A stretch of 64,000 bases of DNA from Alteribacillus sp. YIM 98480 (GCF_009765375.1 NZ_VTOK01000002.1:186001-250000); one strand, 5' to 3'; numbered from the stretch's first letter, positions 1 through 7,960 are shown. The notes: a model not told the origin generated them from the letters alone. Numbers and translations: made by a program.

Positions 1-1
1 G

Positions 2-256
2 GAAACAGGGATAATGGTGCAAGCTAGTGACAGGCAATTGTCTGTGACATTAAAAAATGATCATGAAGAATTTGAGCAAATGATGGAGCCGCTTGTAAAC
101 AAGACGCTAGAAGGCTTAAGCGAGCTTGGTTATAACATTAAAAGCATCAATTACCAATCATTGAATACAAAAGAAGAGGATGATTTTCAGGCAGAAAAAC
201 ATGACACAGAAAATTTACCTTTTTATACCGAGAAAGGGTTTGATTATAAGGTATGA
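2..256 (+). CDS. FliK-like / YlqG-type protein, C-terminal part (5' end outside window)
   Basis: The frame is open from the first base and runs to a TGA at 254-256, so this is the 3' end of a longer gene; the ATG at 14 is internal. The visible 84 residues read like the conserved C-terminal domain of flagellar hook-length control (FliK) proteins: a beta-rich stretch, then a helix around LVNKTLEGLSELGYNI and a short tail. The next gene encodes an FlhB C-terminal-like protein and overlaps it (ATGA), the same pair as ylqG-ylqH in B. subtilis. The FliK assignment rests on this short segment plus context. An export-related role is inferred. Confidence 0.6.
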   Translation, partial: ETGIMVQASDRQLSVTLKNDHEEFEQMMEPLVNKTLEGLSELGYNIKSINYQSLNTKEEDDFQAEKHDTENLPFYTEKGFDYKV

Positions 257-546
257 TGATTTCTAACTATTATAATCACAAGCAGCGGAAAATAAAAAAT
301 GGACCGACCGCTGCTGTTATAAAATATGATGAGGGAGAATCTCCGAAAGTAACAGCACAAGGATCAGGAGAGGTAGCTCGCCGCATTTTATCATTGGCTG
401 AACAAAATAATATTCATATGCAGGAAGACCCTGGACTACTAGAAAATTTATTAGATATGGACCTTGGTGATAATGTCCCTCCGCAGCTTTATTCTGTTAT
501 AGCAGAAATTTTGCTGCTTATCGAAGAAATGGAAAAGAAATATTAA
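253..546 (+). CDS. ylqH: FlhB C-terminal domain-like protein (YlqH type)
   Basis: A 97-residue protein matching the cytoplasmic domain of FlhB/YscU export-gate proteins, without the membrane part. The N-terminal third contains AAVIKYDEGESPKVTAQGSGEVARRI, interrupted here only as a landmark: full FlhB has an autocleavage NPTH just before the equivalent of AAVIKY, and here that site reads NGPT, so the Asn-Pro cleavage motif is missing. The rest is helical (AEQNNIHMQEDP, then LLENLLDMDLGD). It starts at ATG 253, overlapping the stop of the FliK-like gene, so the two are translationally coupled. B. subtilis YlqH has the same size. Its role is not established; a switch or chaperone-like part in flagellar export is inferred. 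Confidence 0.75.
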   Translation: MMISNYYNHKQRKIKNGPTAAVIKYDEGESPKVTAQGSGEVARRILSLAEQNNIHMQEDPGLLENLLDMDLGDNVPPQLYSVIAEILLLIEEMEKKY

Positions 547-570
547 GGCTGAGGGTCATAAAACCGATAG
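544..570 (+). promoter_or_regulatory. Candidate sigma-D (FliA-type) promoter for fliS-flagellin
   Basis: TAAG at 544-547 is followed by exactly 15 bases and then ACCGATAG at 563-570. The motility sigma factor consensus is TAAA, 15 bases, GCCGATAT. The match is 3 of 4 in the -35 part and 6 of 8 in the -10 part with ideal spacing. It lies right behind the ylqH stop and 26 bases before fliS, and there is no room for another promoter between fliS and the flagellin gene. Transcription from it is inferred. Confidence 0.55.
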
Positions 571-595
571 TAGTAATAGATCACCCGAAAGGGGC

Positions 596-1024
596 ATGAT
601 AATGACTTTTTTATCAGATGAAATCCTACAACAAAAAACCTCACAAGAATTGACAATGATGTTATACGAAGCATGTGAACAAAGTCTAGAAGAAGCAATT
701 TCCTCTATTGAAAAAAAAGATTATATGCTCGCAAACAAGAAATTTCAGCGGGCGGTAGATATTCTCGAACGCCTTGGTGTTGGCTTAAATTATGATGCCG
801 GCATCATAGCAGATGAATTAGATGCTTTGTATAACTATATGAGTGAGCTCTTAATAATAGCGAATATCGAGAAAAATATAGAAAAAGCCAAAGAAGCAGC
901 AAGTATATTGCACGTCATTTCTGCTGCCTGGAATGAGGCAATTCTTACACAAACAGATAAACAATCAAAAACTGTGCGGGCAAGAAAAAATGCTTATGAA
1001 AAGAATGCATTGTATGCTGAATAG
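596..1024 (+). CDS. fliS: FliS-type flagellin export chaperone
   Basis: A 142-residue, all-helical protein. The N-terminal part holds the FliS signature: a QELTMMLYEACEQSLEEAI helix, then KKDYMLANKKFQRAVDI, and later a LYNYMSELLIIANIEK helix matching the LYxYxxxRLxxANI stretch of FliS. FliS binds the C-terminal D0 helix of flagellin in the cytoplasm and stops premature polymerisation. The C-terminal tail after residue 125 is basic and not conserved. The GAAAGGGG ribosome site at 580-587 suits the ATG at 596 or the second ATG at 602. It sits 19 bases before a flagellin gene, so it probably serves that flagellin. It is divergent, and whether the genome has another fliS in a fliD operon cannot be seen here. 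Confidence 0.85.
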   Translation: MIMTFLSDEILQQKTSQELTMMLYEACEQSLEEAISSIEKKDYMLANKKFQRAVDILERLGVGLNYDAGIIADELDALYNYMSELLIIANIEKNIEKAKEAASILHVISAAWNEAILTQTDKQSKTVRARKNAYEKNALYAE

Positions 1025-1043
1025 TGGAAAAGGGGCGTAAAGA

Positions 1044-2384
1044 GTGAAGATAAATAATAACATTCAAGCATTAAATGCTTATCGGAATTTAAATCAAAAC
1101 CAAAATCAAGTATCAAAAAACTTAGAAAAACTTTCATCCGGCCTTCGGATTAACCGTGCTTCTGATGATGCAGCTGGACTTGCGATTTCTGAAAAAATGC
1201 GTTCCCAAATTAGAGGGTTAAAGCAGTCTGAACGAAATTCAATGGATGGCATTTCATTAATGCAAACTTCAGAAGGTGCCATGCAGGAGATTCACTCAAT
1301 GCTGCAGCGCATGAGGGAACTGGCAGTACAAGCATCCAATGATACAAATACAGAATATGACCGTGAACAGCTGCAAAAAGAAATATCAGAGCTGACAAAA
1401 GAAATTGACAGTATTTCTGATAAAACCGAATTTAATACGAAAAAACTGCTCGATGGGTCAAGTGCTGTTTACTCGTATTTAAACGAAGATGAAAATAATG
1501 CTAATCTAGCCTCTCCGCCAGTTCCGTTGGATACTGAAATGCAGCCAGGTGACTATAGTATATCTGTTACAGAAAAAAGTTTAAAAATAGATGGTGCAGA
1601 CGAGGTGCTGTCAATCCAAGATGAAGTGACTGTAAATGAAAATCAGAGATTGGGTGAATACACTATAGAAGTAGAAGATTTAGACGATGAATCTGCATTC
1701 GTAACACTTTACGATGATAAAGGAATTGAAATAGACAGTCAAAAAATCTCAGATGAAGAACAATCGAACGTAGGCGGGATTGAATTATCCTTGGATGACA
1801 TTACTGCAGAGGGTAAAAGCAAGTTCAGACTCGAAGCCGAAGGAACGTTTGAATTGCTTATCGGTGCTGAAGATAACATTGAATTAAAAGAAGAAGTTTC
1901 AACGAAAGATGGCAAAATCCAGCTGGGGGATTTAGAGTTGGAGTTTAGCGCTAACATTAGTGATGGGTCATCTAATTTTCATGTTATCAACAACTCTCTT
2001 GCTTTTCAAATCGGTCCAAATACAGGCCAGCAAGTCATGGTGGACATCCCTAAAATGGACGCAGAAAAATTAGGTGTTGATGAGGTGGATGTCTCAACTC
2101 ACGAGGGTGCTAGCAAAGCGATTATACAATTTGACGATGCTATTAATCATGTGTCAGATGCAAGAGCAAAACTTGGAGCTGTTCAAAACCGTATGGAGCA
2201 TACCGTAACGAATTTGCAGGTTACTCATGAAAACCTCACTTCATCCGAGTCAAGGATTCGGGATGCGGATATGGCTAAGGAAATGACTGAATTTACGAGA
2301 AATAACATTATTAATCAATCTGCAACAGCAATGCTGGCCCAGGCCAATCAGCTTCCACAAGGCGTTTTACAGCTGCTTCAATAA
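1044..2384 (+). CDS. hag: Flagellin
   Basis: A 446-residue flagellin, the filament subunit. Residues 1-140 carry the D0/D1 N-terminal signature (INNNIQALNAYRNL, LSSGLRINRASDDAAGLAIS). Residues 355-446 carry the C-terminal signature (GAVQNRMEHTVTNL, ESRIRDADMAKEM, AMLAQANQLPQGVLQLLQ). Between them, about residues 150-345, is a variable acidic insert of roughly 200 residues, so it is longer than the 304-residue B. subtilis Hag and should form outer D2/D3 domains. The start is GTG at 1044, behind AGGGGCGTAAAGA. A fliS gene precedes it and a clear terminator follows. Whether it is the main or a second flagellin cannot be told from this window. Confidence 0.95.
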   Translation: MKINNNIQALNAYRNLNQNQNQVSKNLEKLSSGLRINRASDDAAGLAISEKMRSQIRGLKQSERNSMDGISLMQTSEGAMQEIHSMLQRMRELAVQASNDTNTEYDREQLQKEISELTKEIDSISDKTEFNTKKLLDGSSAVYSYLNEDENNANLASPPVPLDTEMQPGDYSISVTEKSLKIDGADEVLSIQDEVTVNENQRLGEYTIEVEDLDDESAFVTLYDDKGIEIDSQKISDEEQSNVGGIELSLDDITAEGKSKFRLEAEGTFELLIGAEDNIELKEEVSTKDGKIQLGDLELEFSANISDGSSNFHVINNSLAFQIGPNTGQQVMVDIPKMDAEKLGVDEVDVSTHEGASKAIIQFDDAINHVSDARAKLGAVQNRMEHTVTNLQVTHENLTSSESRIRDADMAKEMTEFTRNNIINQSATAMLAQANQLPQGVLQLLQ

Positions 2385-2391
2385 ACGGGAA

Positions 2392-2434
2392 AAATCTGGA
2401 AGAGTGAAAAAGAGGCACTTTTCCGGATTTTTTT
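2392..2434 (+). terminator. Rho-independent terminator after flagellin
   Basis: Arms AAATCTGGAAGAGTG and CACTTTTCCGGATTT pair over 15 positions (two G-U pairs), with a short A-rich loop and a run of T directly after. It starts 8 bases past the flagellin stop. Confidence 0.85.
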
Positions 2435-2618
2435 ACTTTATAAAAGTTTAACTTGTTAAAGGAATTAATTTCAAAAGTGCTATTTGGTTATCAAAAACCA
2501 ACATTATATCGGTGAATGCGTCTGCCTGAAGCGAATATTGAACAATAAATCTTTTCCGCCTTTTTGCTATGGTATGGTAAAATGTAACAAGAAATATAGT
2601 GTAAAGGTCGTGACAATA

Positions 2619-3059
2619 GTGGATATTCAAAAAGTCATGCAAACGGGTGTCCATCCGCCTTCTTCTAAAGGGAAAGAAACATCCCGGACAAGCGTCTCAT
2701 TTACAGAAATAATGGATCAACGACGTCAGGATAAAGCATATGATCGTTTCACCAAAATGATTGAACAAATAGATGATCAAGGTAAAGTCTTATCTGAAAC
2801 CCGTACTGTTGAAGAACTGCGCAAATATAAACAGCTGGTTAAAGATTTTATGAAGGAAGCTGTAGATCATGGCTTGAATTTAGAAGAAAAACGTGGTTTT
2901 AACAGGCGTGGAAGAACAAAAATTTATAAAGTAGTAGAGGAAGTTGATCGTAAATTGCTTGATCTAACAAACGCAGTAATGGAAAAAGAAAAACAGGCAA
3001 TAGATATTCTTGATAAAGTTGGAGAAATTAGGGGATTGCTTGTTAATCTCTATGCCTAA
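2619..3059 (+). CDS. yaaR: YaaR-family protein (DUF327)
   Basis: A 146-residue protein, exactly the usual YaaR length when started at GTG 2619; the frame is open further upstream to 2484, but those codons look like leader DNA and an AAAGGT site sits 10 bases before the GTG. The C-terminal half shows the family pattern: YKQLVKDFMKEAVDHGLNLE, a basic RRGRTKIYKVVEEVD stretch, and the closing KVGEIRGLLVNLYA. The protein is all-helical and its function is unknown. In B. subtilis yaaR follows yaaQ (the cyclic-di-AMP receptor gene darA) near holB; here neither is present and it follows a flagellin gene. Family certain, role unknown. Confidence 0.85.
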   Translation: MDIQKVMQTGVHPPSSKGKETSRTSVSFTEIMDQRRQDKAYDRFTKMIEQIDDQGKVLSETRTVEELRKYKQLVKDFMKEAVDHGLNLEEKRGFNRRGRTKIYKVVEEVDRKLLDLTNAVMEKEKQAIDILDKVGEIRGLLVNLYA

Positions 3060-3448
3060 AAAGATAAGGGGCTGTTTAACCGGATTAAGAATAAAAATGG
3101 ACTTAGCCAATCACCAATTTGAATGGCAAACCTAATTTTTCTAATAAAAAATAAGAAGGCGTTTTCATCTAGAGGATTTCCATGAAAAAAGAATGATAGC
3201 AAAGATGAATTTACTAATCAGGGTATAAAACGCAAAATAATTGCATATAAAGTTATATTAAAGATTGCAAAATCCTTACATCTTTCATAAGATACAGGTT
3301 GTGCTTCAAACGAAGGGAGTGGTTAACTTCACCTGAAGACTTTCATATGATTTGTTTATCATTTACAGGTTGTTAACCCTTTTCGGCTATAAGAAGTATT
3401 TCGATAACGTGCCACGAGAAAAAACTACAAAGATAAGGAAGTGTCCAT
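3060..3448. other. 389-bp gap without a recognisable gene
   Basis: AT-rich DNA with no convincing reading frame. One inverted pair is visible, GGTTAAC at 3321-3327 and GTTAACC at 3372-3378, too far apart for a normal terminator. I see no clear terminator for yaaR. The 3' part must carry the promoter of the small gene at 3449. Confidence 0.5.
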
Positions 3449-3730
3449 GTGATAGTACATGACCTGGTGGAAGCGAAAGAGTATTTCGAGAATGAAACAA
3501 AGAACGATTACCTAGTTCTTTATGAAAAGTTTCAAAATAGTAAATGTGACTTTGAGGAAAATGGACGGTTTTGTATGAAGGAAGCTGATCAAAAAGAAGT
3601 CGTTCAAATCCTAAGAGGTCGAGAAGACGATACGTTGTATAGTGTGAAAAATTATGACGTTAATGAGTTTTCTTCGGTAGAAGCCATTCTCGAAAAAGTA
3701 AAAACGGAATATCAAGAAATTTTTGTATAG
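3449..3730 (+). CDS. Small hypothetical protein (93 aa)
   Basis: I do not recognise this protein. It is 93 residues, soluble, acidic, mostly helical, with two cysteines 9 residues apart (CDFEENGRFC) in the middle. No signal peptide or membrane segment. It is likely real: a GTG start sits 8 bases after AAGGAAGTG, codon use resembles its neighbours, and a strong terminator follows 21 bases after the stop. It stands alone between long non-coding stretches, so context gives no function. Confidence 0.6.
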   Translation: MIVHDLVEAKEYFENETKNDYLVLYEKFQNSKCDFEENGRFCMKEADQKEVVQILRGREDDTLYSVKNYDVNEFSSVEAILEKVKTEYQEIFV

Positions 3731-3751
3731 CTTCACACCATAAATAGATAT

Positions 3752-3787
3752 AAATCGCTGCCGCCTATAAAGTGGCAGCGATTTTTT
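3752..3787 (+). terminator. Rho-independent terminator
   Basis: Arms AAATCGCTGCC and GGCAGCGATTT pair perfectly around a loop of about 11 bases, followed by a T run. It closes the small gene ending at 3730. Confidence 0.9.
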
Positions 3788-3849
3788 AATAGGTTATATT
3801 TTCTATTTTCGTGTTTTAGCAGTTTTCTATTTTGGCTCTATACTAAATG

Positions 3850-4011
3850 TGGATGAAAACATTTAAACGTTGGAAACAAGAGATTCTACAGTCATTTTGT
3901 ATCCGTTCAATATCGGGTGCATTGAAGGTGTGAACAACACCATTAAAGTGGTAAAACGTATGTCCTATAGGGTTAAAGACGTTGAACGAAAACATTGTTG
4001 GAGACAAGAGG
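3850..4011 (+). pseudogene. ISL3-type transposase fragment, frameshifted
   Basis: Two short frames read as the C-terminal part of an ISL3-family DDE transposase. The first gives TFKRWKQEILQSF. After a one-base shift near 3895 the second gives PFNIGCIEGVNNTIKVVKR and MSYRVKDVERK. Family members read about NGFIEGVNNKIKVIKR followed by a YGYRNFERF block, which includes the last catalytic Glu. There is no start and no N-terminal zinc-binding or DDE core, so it is dead. Confidence 0.7.
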
Positions 4012-4053
4012 TTAGAAAGGCTCTAGCCTAAAATAGGAATGGTTTACCTAGCA

Positions 4054-4167
4054 GAGGAAATATGCGAGACTCTGCGGAAAAACGGGCAACCGAGACCCCG
4101 TAGCGTGGGTTTGACGAGGATGCTCGGGCGTTCGTCCGCGGAAAGTGAATATATTCTCCTCAGCGGC
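4054..4167. repeat. GC-rich structured repeat of the Bacillaceae type
   Basis: This 114-bp block is much more GC-rich than its surroundings and runs from GAGGAAATATGCGAGACTC to ATATTCTCCTCAGCGG. An outer pairing is possible between GAGGAAATAT and ATATTCTCCTC, and an inner one between CCGAG (4090) and CTCGG (4123). The pattern GAGACCCCG, GAGGATGCTCGG, CGCGGAAAG matches a dispersed palindromic repeat I know from several Bacillus-type genomes. It lies inside the ISL3 remnant. Identity is from memory, not a search. Confidence 0.55.
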
Positions 4168-4422
4168 CTATGTGAAATCACTATTTTTATTGAAAGAGCC
4201 TTTTAAAAATAGATGGTGGAGTGAAAATCACACCACCACATTTGACAGAGAAACTCTATTTTAAAAGATTCCTTATTGTAAATATCAAAAGTGTCCAGGA
4301 TGCTTCTGTGTTTTTTTACACTGTCAAGAAAGTTTAAGATTTTATTGGTTAACAATATAAGAAAGTTTTGTCAGAAGTAACCGTGAGCAGTATAATAAGA
4401 ATAAAAGGAGCATTCGCAGGAA

Positions 4423-4899
4423 ATGAAAATTAATGTGTTATTTGTTTGTCTTGGAAATATTTGCCGTTCTCCTATGGCAGAAGCGGTATTTCGAAAAAAG
4501 GTCTCTAGTGCAAGGTTAAGTGATCAAATTCAAATGGATTCTGCAGGGACCGGTCATTGGCATATTGGCAAGCCGCCTCACGAAGGGACTAGAAGCATAC
4601 TCAAGAAAAAGGCTGTATCTTATGAAGGAATAATAGCGAGACAGATAAGCACTGATGACTTCAAGAACTTTACATATATTATTTCGATGGATGAGGCTAA
4701 CATATCAGAGGTTGAGAAACTACAAAAAGGTAAAACCGATACTTTATATGCAGGTAAACTTCTTGATTTTCATCCTGAATTTAGTGGCGGAGATGTTCCA
4801 GATCCGTATTTGACTGGAAATTTTGAAGAAGTTTACGATATGGTTGATTTAAGTTGTACAAACTTATTAGCATGGATTCGGAGAAGAGAAAGCGTATGA
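4423..4899 (+). CDS. yfkJ: Low-molecular-weight protein-tyrosine-phosphatase
   Basis: A 158-residue cytosolic phosphatase, the normal family length. The P-loop is at residues 9-16: VCLGNICRS, fitting C-x5-R-S, with Cys as nucleophile and Arg binding phosphate. The general-acid Asp lies in VPDPYL near residue 128. It hydrolyses phosphotyrosine and related phosphoesters. The stop overlaps the ATG of a fructosamine-kinase-family gene, so they form one unit. In bacteria this pairing has been linked to repair of ribulosamine-type glycation products, the phosphatase acting on the sugar phosphate; that role here is inferred. Closest B. subtilis counterparts are YfkJ and YwlE. Confidence 0.88.
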   Translation: MKINVLFVCLGNICRSPMAEAVFRKKVSSARLSDQIQMDSAGTGHWHIGKPPHEGTRSILKKKAVSYEGIIARQISTDDFKNFTYIISMDEANISEVEKLQKGKTDTLYAGKLLDFHPEFSGGDVPDPYLTGNFEEVYDMVDLSCTNLLAWIRRRESV

Positions 4900-5747
4900 A
4901 GACATCTATTCATAGAGCATTGACAGGAGCAGGGATAAACGAAAAGATTGAAAGTATTCAACCGGTTTCTGGAGGCAGTATTAGTGCAGCTTATCTTGTA
5001 CATACAAATAGTCAATCATACTTTGTGAAGTGGCACGAAGAGGCTCCTACTGATTTTTTCCGACAGGAAGCATTAGGACTGCGCTTTTTAGAAGAAGCAA
5101 AAGATCTTTTCGTTCCTAGCATATATGGGTGGGGCAAAAAATATATTGTGATGGAACCAGTTATAGGAACAGCTTCTATCCAGACAGAGGAAGAGCTCGG
5201 ACGGGCGATAGCGTCATTACATTGCAGCAGCGGATCATTTTTTGGATTAGAAGAAGACAATTTCATTGGTGAATTACCACAAGTAAATGACTATGAAGAA
5301 TCATGGGTAGCTTTTTTGCGTGACAAAAGACTGCAGCCTCAAATAGAACTAGCCAGATCTCTCGGCCGCATGCCGAAAGAACGTAACAGAAAAGCGCATT
5401 ATATACTTGATCATTTAAATGATTGGGTTCCTGATCATAAGCATCCGGTAAAGCTCCACGGAGATCTTTGGGGAGGAAATTGGCTTCCTGGTGAAAATGG
5501 TCAGCCTTACTTTATTGATCCTGCTGTATGGTATGGGGATCATGAATTTGAACTAGCTTTCACTTATTTATTCGGTGGTTTTTCCAAAAAGGTGTATGAT
5601 GCATATCAAGAAATGAAAACGATTGATGTTTTATTTGATGAGAGAAAAGCCCTCTATCAGCTTTATTATCTGCTCGTTCATTTAAACATTTTCGGTGAAA
5701 GCTACGGGAGACAAGTGGATCGAATATTAACAAAATACGCTAAATAA
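4896..5747 (+). CDS. Fructosamine-3-kinase family protein (probable ribulosamine kinase)
   Basis: A 283-residue kinase of the FN3K fold. The N-lobe has VSGGSISAAYLV and the ATP-binding Lys in YFVKWHEEA. The catalytic loop is LHGDLWGGNWL and the metal-binding Asp is in FIDPAVWYGD, both diagnostic. Members phosphorylate sugars attached to protein amines, starting their removal; bacterial forms generally prefer ribulosamines and erythrulosamines. The start chosen is ATG 4896, overlapping the phosphatase stop, with a GGAGAAGAG site ahead; TTG 4854 and ATG 4872 lie upstream in frame but inside the phosphatase gene. The next gene lies 170 bp downstream. Confidence 0.87.
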   Translation: MKTSIHRALTGAGINEKIESIQPVSGGSISAAYLVHTNSQSYFVKWHEEAPTDFFRQEALGLRFLEEAKDLFVPSIYGWGKKYIVMEPVIGTASIQTEEELGRAIASLHCSSGSFFGLEEDNFIGELPQVNDYEESWVAFLRDKRLQPQIELARSLGRMPKERNRKAHYILDHLNDWVPDHKHPVKLHGDLWGGNWLPGENGQPYFIDPAVWYGDHEFELAFTYLFGGFSKKVYDAYQEMKTIDVLFDERKALYQLYYLLVHLNIFGESYGRQVDRILTKYAK

Positions 5748-5917
5748 AAAAACTAATTAGCAGAAGGAAGTAAACGCCCATTAAGAAAGTTATAAACGTA
5801 ACATGTATAAGGTTATTTTATAGAAACATAAAATAAAAGGGCACATTTCACCCCTGTCTGAATAGCATGAATTAGTATGTTAGACGGCATACTTTGCTGC
5901 AGAGAGGGGTTTTTTTA

Positions 5918-7750
5918 ATGTGCGGAATTACAGGATGGCTGCAATTTAATAAGGACATGAAACAGGAACAATCTGAAATAAACAAAATGACAAATACCCT
6001 TCGTTACCGGGGCCCAGATGAACAAAACACGTATAGCAGCAAGCACATCATTTTTGGCCATTCTAGATTAATTGTCATTGATCCTGCAGGTGGAAAGCAG
6101 CCAATGCTTAAAGAACGAAATCAAAAACGTTATGTCCTCGTTTATAACGGAGAATTGTATAATACGGATGTGTTACGTTCTCAACTAAAAAAAGCAGGTC
6201 ACACGTTTTCTTCCCATTCCGATACAGAAGTAGTGTTAACTTCTTATATAGAGTGGGGCAGCAGCTGCGTTGAGAAAATGAACGGTATATTCGCTTTTGC
6301 AATTTGGGATGAAGAGAATGAAAGTCTTTTTTTAGCAAGAGATCGATTAGGAGTCAAACCATTATTTTATACAGAAACTAAAAATGGATTTATATTTGGA
6401 TCAGAATTAAAAGCTTTGTTAGCTCACAGAAGTGTAAAACCTATTGTTAAAGAAGAAGGTTTGCTTGATTTATTTAGTTTAGGTCCATCGAGAACCCCGG
6501 GATCTGGTATTTATGATGGAATCAGTGAATTAAAACCAGCACATGTTATGAATGTTTCTAAACAAGGTTCAAAAATGACACGTTATTGGAATGTACAAGG
6601 TAAACCTCATAACGCAACGGCAGAAGAGACCTCTGAAGCCATAAGAACTTTGGTTTATCAAGCTGCAAAACGACAGCTGATATCAGATAAGCCGGTAAGT
6701 ACTTTTTTATCTGGAGGATTGGATTCTAGTGCCTTAACAGCTATAGCTGCCCAGGAATACGAAAAAGAACTGCATACCTACTCGATTGATTATGAAGATA
6801 ATGAAAAATACTTTAAATCAAATGATTATCAACCAGATAGTGACCAAACATACATTGATAAAATGAGAAATACTTTTGGCACACAACATCATTACGAATC
6901 AATAACGATTGAGGAGTTAACGGACTCATTAAAAGAAGCAGTGCTTGCACGAGACCTGCCAGGGATGGCGGATATAGATTCTTCATTATTGTGGTTTTGC
7001 AAAAAAATAAAACAGCAAGCTGTAGTGGCTTTATCAGGGGAATGTGCCGACGAAATATTTGGAGGGTACCCTTGGTTTTATAGGGAAGATCTCATAAATA
7101 AAACTGGTTTTCCGTGGATTTCGTCGCTTAATGAACGACACCAATTACTAAATGATAAATATCGTAAAAACATAAACATGGAAGAATACGCTTTAAAAAG
7201 ATACAGGGAAACGGTAAATGAAACTCCGTATTCCCCAAATGATAATGAAAAAGAGAAACGACACAAAGAAATGTCTTATCTAAACATGAATTGGTTCATG
7301 GCGACTTTGTTAGAAAGAAAGGACCGCATGAGCATGAGAGCTAGTCTAGAGGTAAGGGTCCCGTTTGCTGACCACGAGTTAGTAGAATACGTGTGGAATG
7401 TTCCGTCAGATTGGAAAAGATGGGGCGGGAAAGAAAAAGGGATATTGCGAAAAGCATTGGAAGGAATATTGCCTGATGATGTGTTATATCGAAAGAAAAA
7501 TCCTTATCCGAAAACACACCATCCGAAATATACAACAATGATGACAGAAAAAATGAATGATATTTTATCTAAAAACGAAGCGCCTCTGTATGAGCTTATG
7601 GATCCAAGCCAGTTAAAAAAACTGGCAGAAAGTAACGGAGCTTCATTTAAAGTTCCATGGTTTGGTCAATTAATGACGGGGCCGCAGCTGCTTGCATATT
7701 TATGGCAAGTAAACTATTGGCTTGAGACTTATCAGGTAACAATAAAATAA
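5918..7750 (+). CDS. asnB: Asparagine synthetase, glutamine-hydrolysing
   Basis: A 610-residue enzyme making asparagine from aspartate, glutamine and ATP. The start is ATG 5918, which puts the catalytic Cys at position 2 (MCGITGW) behind GAGAGGGG; upstream in-frame codons would bury that Cys. The N-terminal glutaminase domain (1-200) shows RYRGPDE, GHSRL and YNGELYN. The synthetase domain (230-550) has the PP-loop STFLSGGLDSSAL, then SGECADEIFGGYPW and RKDRMSMRASLEVRVPF. B. subtilis has AsnB, AsnH and the sporulation form AsnO; the sequence feels closest to AsnO, but this is not certain. It is a single-gene unit. I found no T-box in its leader. Confidence 0.93.
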   Translation: MCGITGWLQFNKDMKQEQSEINKMTNTLRYRGPDEQNTYSSKHIIFGHSRLIVIDPAGGKQPMLKERNQKRYVLVYNGELYNTDVLRSQLKKAGHTFSSHSDTEVVLTSYIEWGSSCVEKMNGIFAFAIWDEENESLFLARDRLGVKPLFYTETKNGFIFGSELKALLAHRSVKPIVKEEGLLDLFSLGPSRTPGSGIYDGISELKPAHVMNVSKQGSKMTRYWNVQGKPHNATAEETSEAIRTLVYQAAKRQLISDKPVSTFLSGGLDSSALTAIAAQEYEKELHTYSIDYEDNEKYFKSNDYQPDSDQTYIDKMRNTFGTQHHYESITIEELTDSLKEAVLARDLPGMADIDSSLLWFCKKIKQQAVVALSGECADEIFGGYPWFYREDLINKTGFPWISSLNERHQLLNDKYRKNINMEEYALKRYRETVNETPYSPNDNEKEKRHKEMSYLNMNWFMATLLERKDRMSMRASLEVRVPFADHELVEYVWNVPSDWKRWGGKEKGILRKALEGILPDDVLYRKKNPYPKTHHPKYTTMMTEKMNDILSKNEAPLYELMDPSQLKKLAESNGASFKVPWFGQLMTGPQLLAYLWQVNYWLETYQVTIK

Positions 7751-7760
7751 ACAATTACTG

Positions 7761-7796
7761 CCAACTTCTGCTGTGAGCGTAAGTTGGTTCTTTTTT
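7761..7796 (+). terminator. Rho-independent terminator after asnB
   Basis: Arms CCAACTT (7761-7767) and AAGTTGG (7781-7787) around a 13-base loop, then TTCTTTTTT. The dispersed repeat starts directly behind it. Confidence 0.75.
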
Positions 7797-7960
7797 AAAA
7801 GGTAAAAAATTATAAATAGTTGGCGTTTTACATGTCTAGCGCAAGCGCCTACTCGCTCGAGATTCCTTCGGTTCGTCAATGAAAAACAAAGATCAGCTTT
7901 CCATATGCCGCCCCTCCAGGACTTGTCGCTCGTGAGCAAGGCACTTGCGCTTTTCTTATT
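7797..7960. repeat. 164-bp dispersed repeat, copy 1 of 3 (most degenerate)
   Basis: Close to identical copies are at 24841-25003 and 46325-46488. The unit begins AAAAGGTAAAAAATTAT, passes TGTCTAGCGCAAGCGCCTAC and ends CTTGCGCTTTTCTTATT. The outer arms AGCGCAAGCGCCT and AGGCGCTTGCGCT can pair; in this copy the right arm reads AGGCACTTGCGCT, turning one G-C pair into an A-C mismatch. The inner hairpin present in the other copies (ATGGAAAGC with GCTTTCCAT) is broken here because the left arm reads ATGAAAAAC. It lies just behind a terminator, as do the others. Short frames in it are not genes. Confidence 0.9.

Larger units (their letters stand above)
3834..4200 (+). mobile_element. Deletion remnant of an ISL3-family insertion sequence
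   Basis: The left edge starts GGCTCTATACTAAATG (3834) and the right edge ends TGAAAGAGCC (4200). Read inward, both start GGCTCT, the usual ISL3-family terminal sequence. Between them lies a scrap of transposase (3850-4011) and a GC-rich repeat (4054-4167). The remnant is under 400 bp, so most of the element is gone. No clean 8-bp target duplication is seen outside the ends. Boundaries are inferred from the end motif. Confidence 0.6.

Noticed and set aside
3060-3448. A second insertion-sequence remnant
   Set aside because: Only a distant GGTTAAC/GTTAACC pair was seen and no transposase-like translation.
5748-5917. Possible T-box leader of asnB
   Set aside because: No AGGGTGGnACCGCG-type T-box sequence or long specifier stem is visible.
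7700-7939. Minus-strand frame of 79 codons over repeat copy 1, with a similar frame at 46252-46494
   Set aside because: Both derive from the dispersed repeat; similarity reflects the repeat, not a protein family. No ribosome site, and copy 2 does not keep it.
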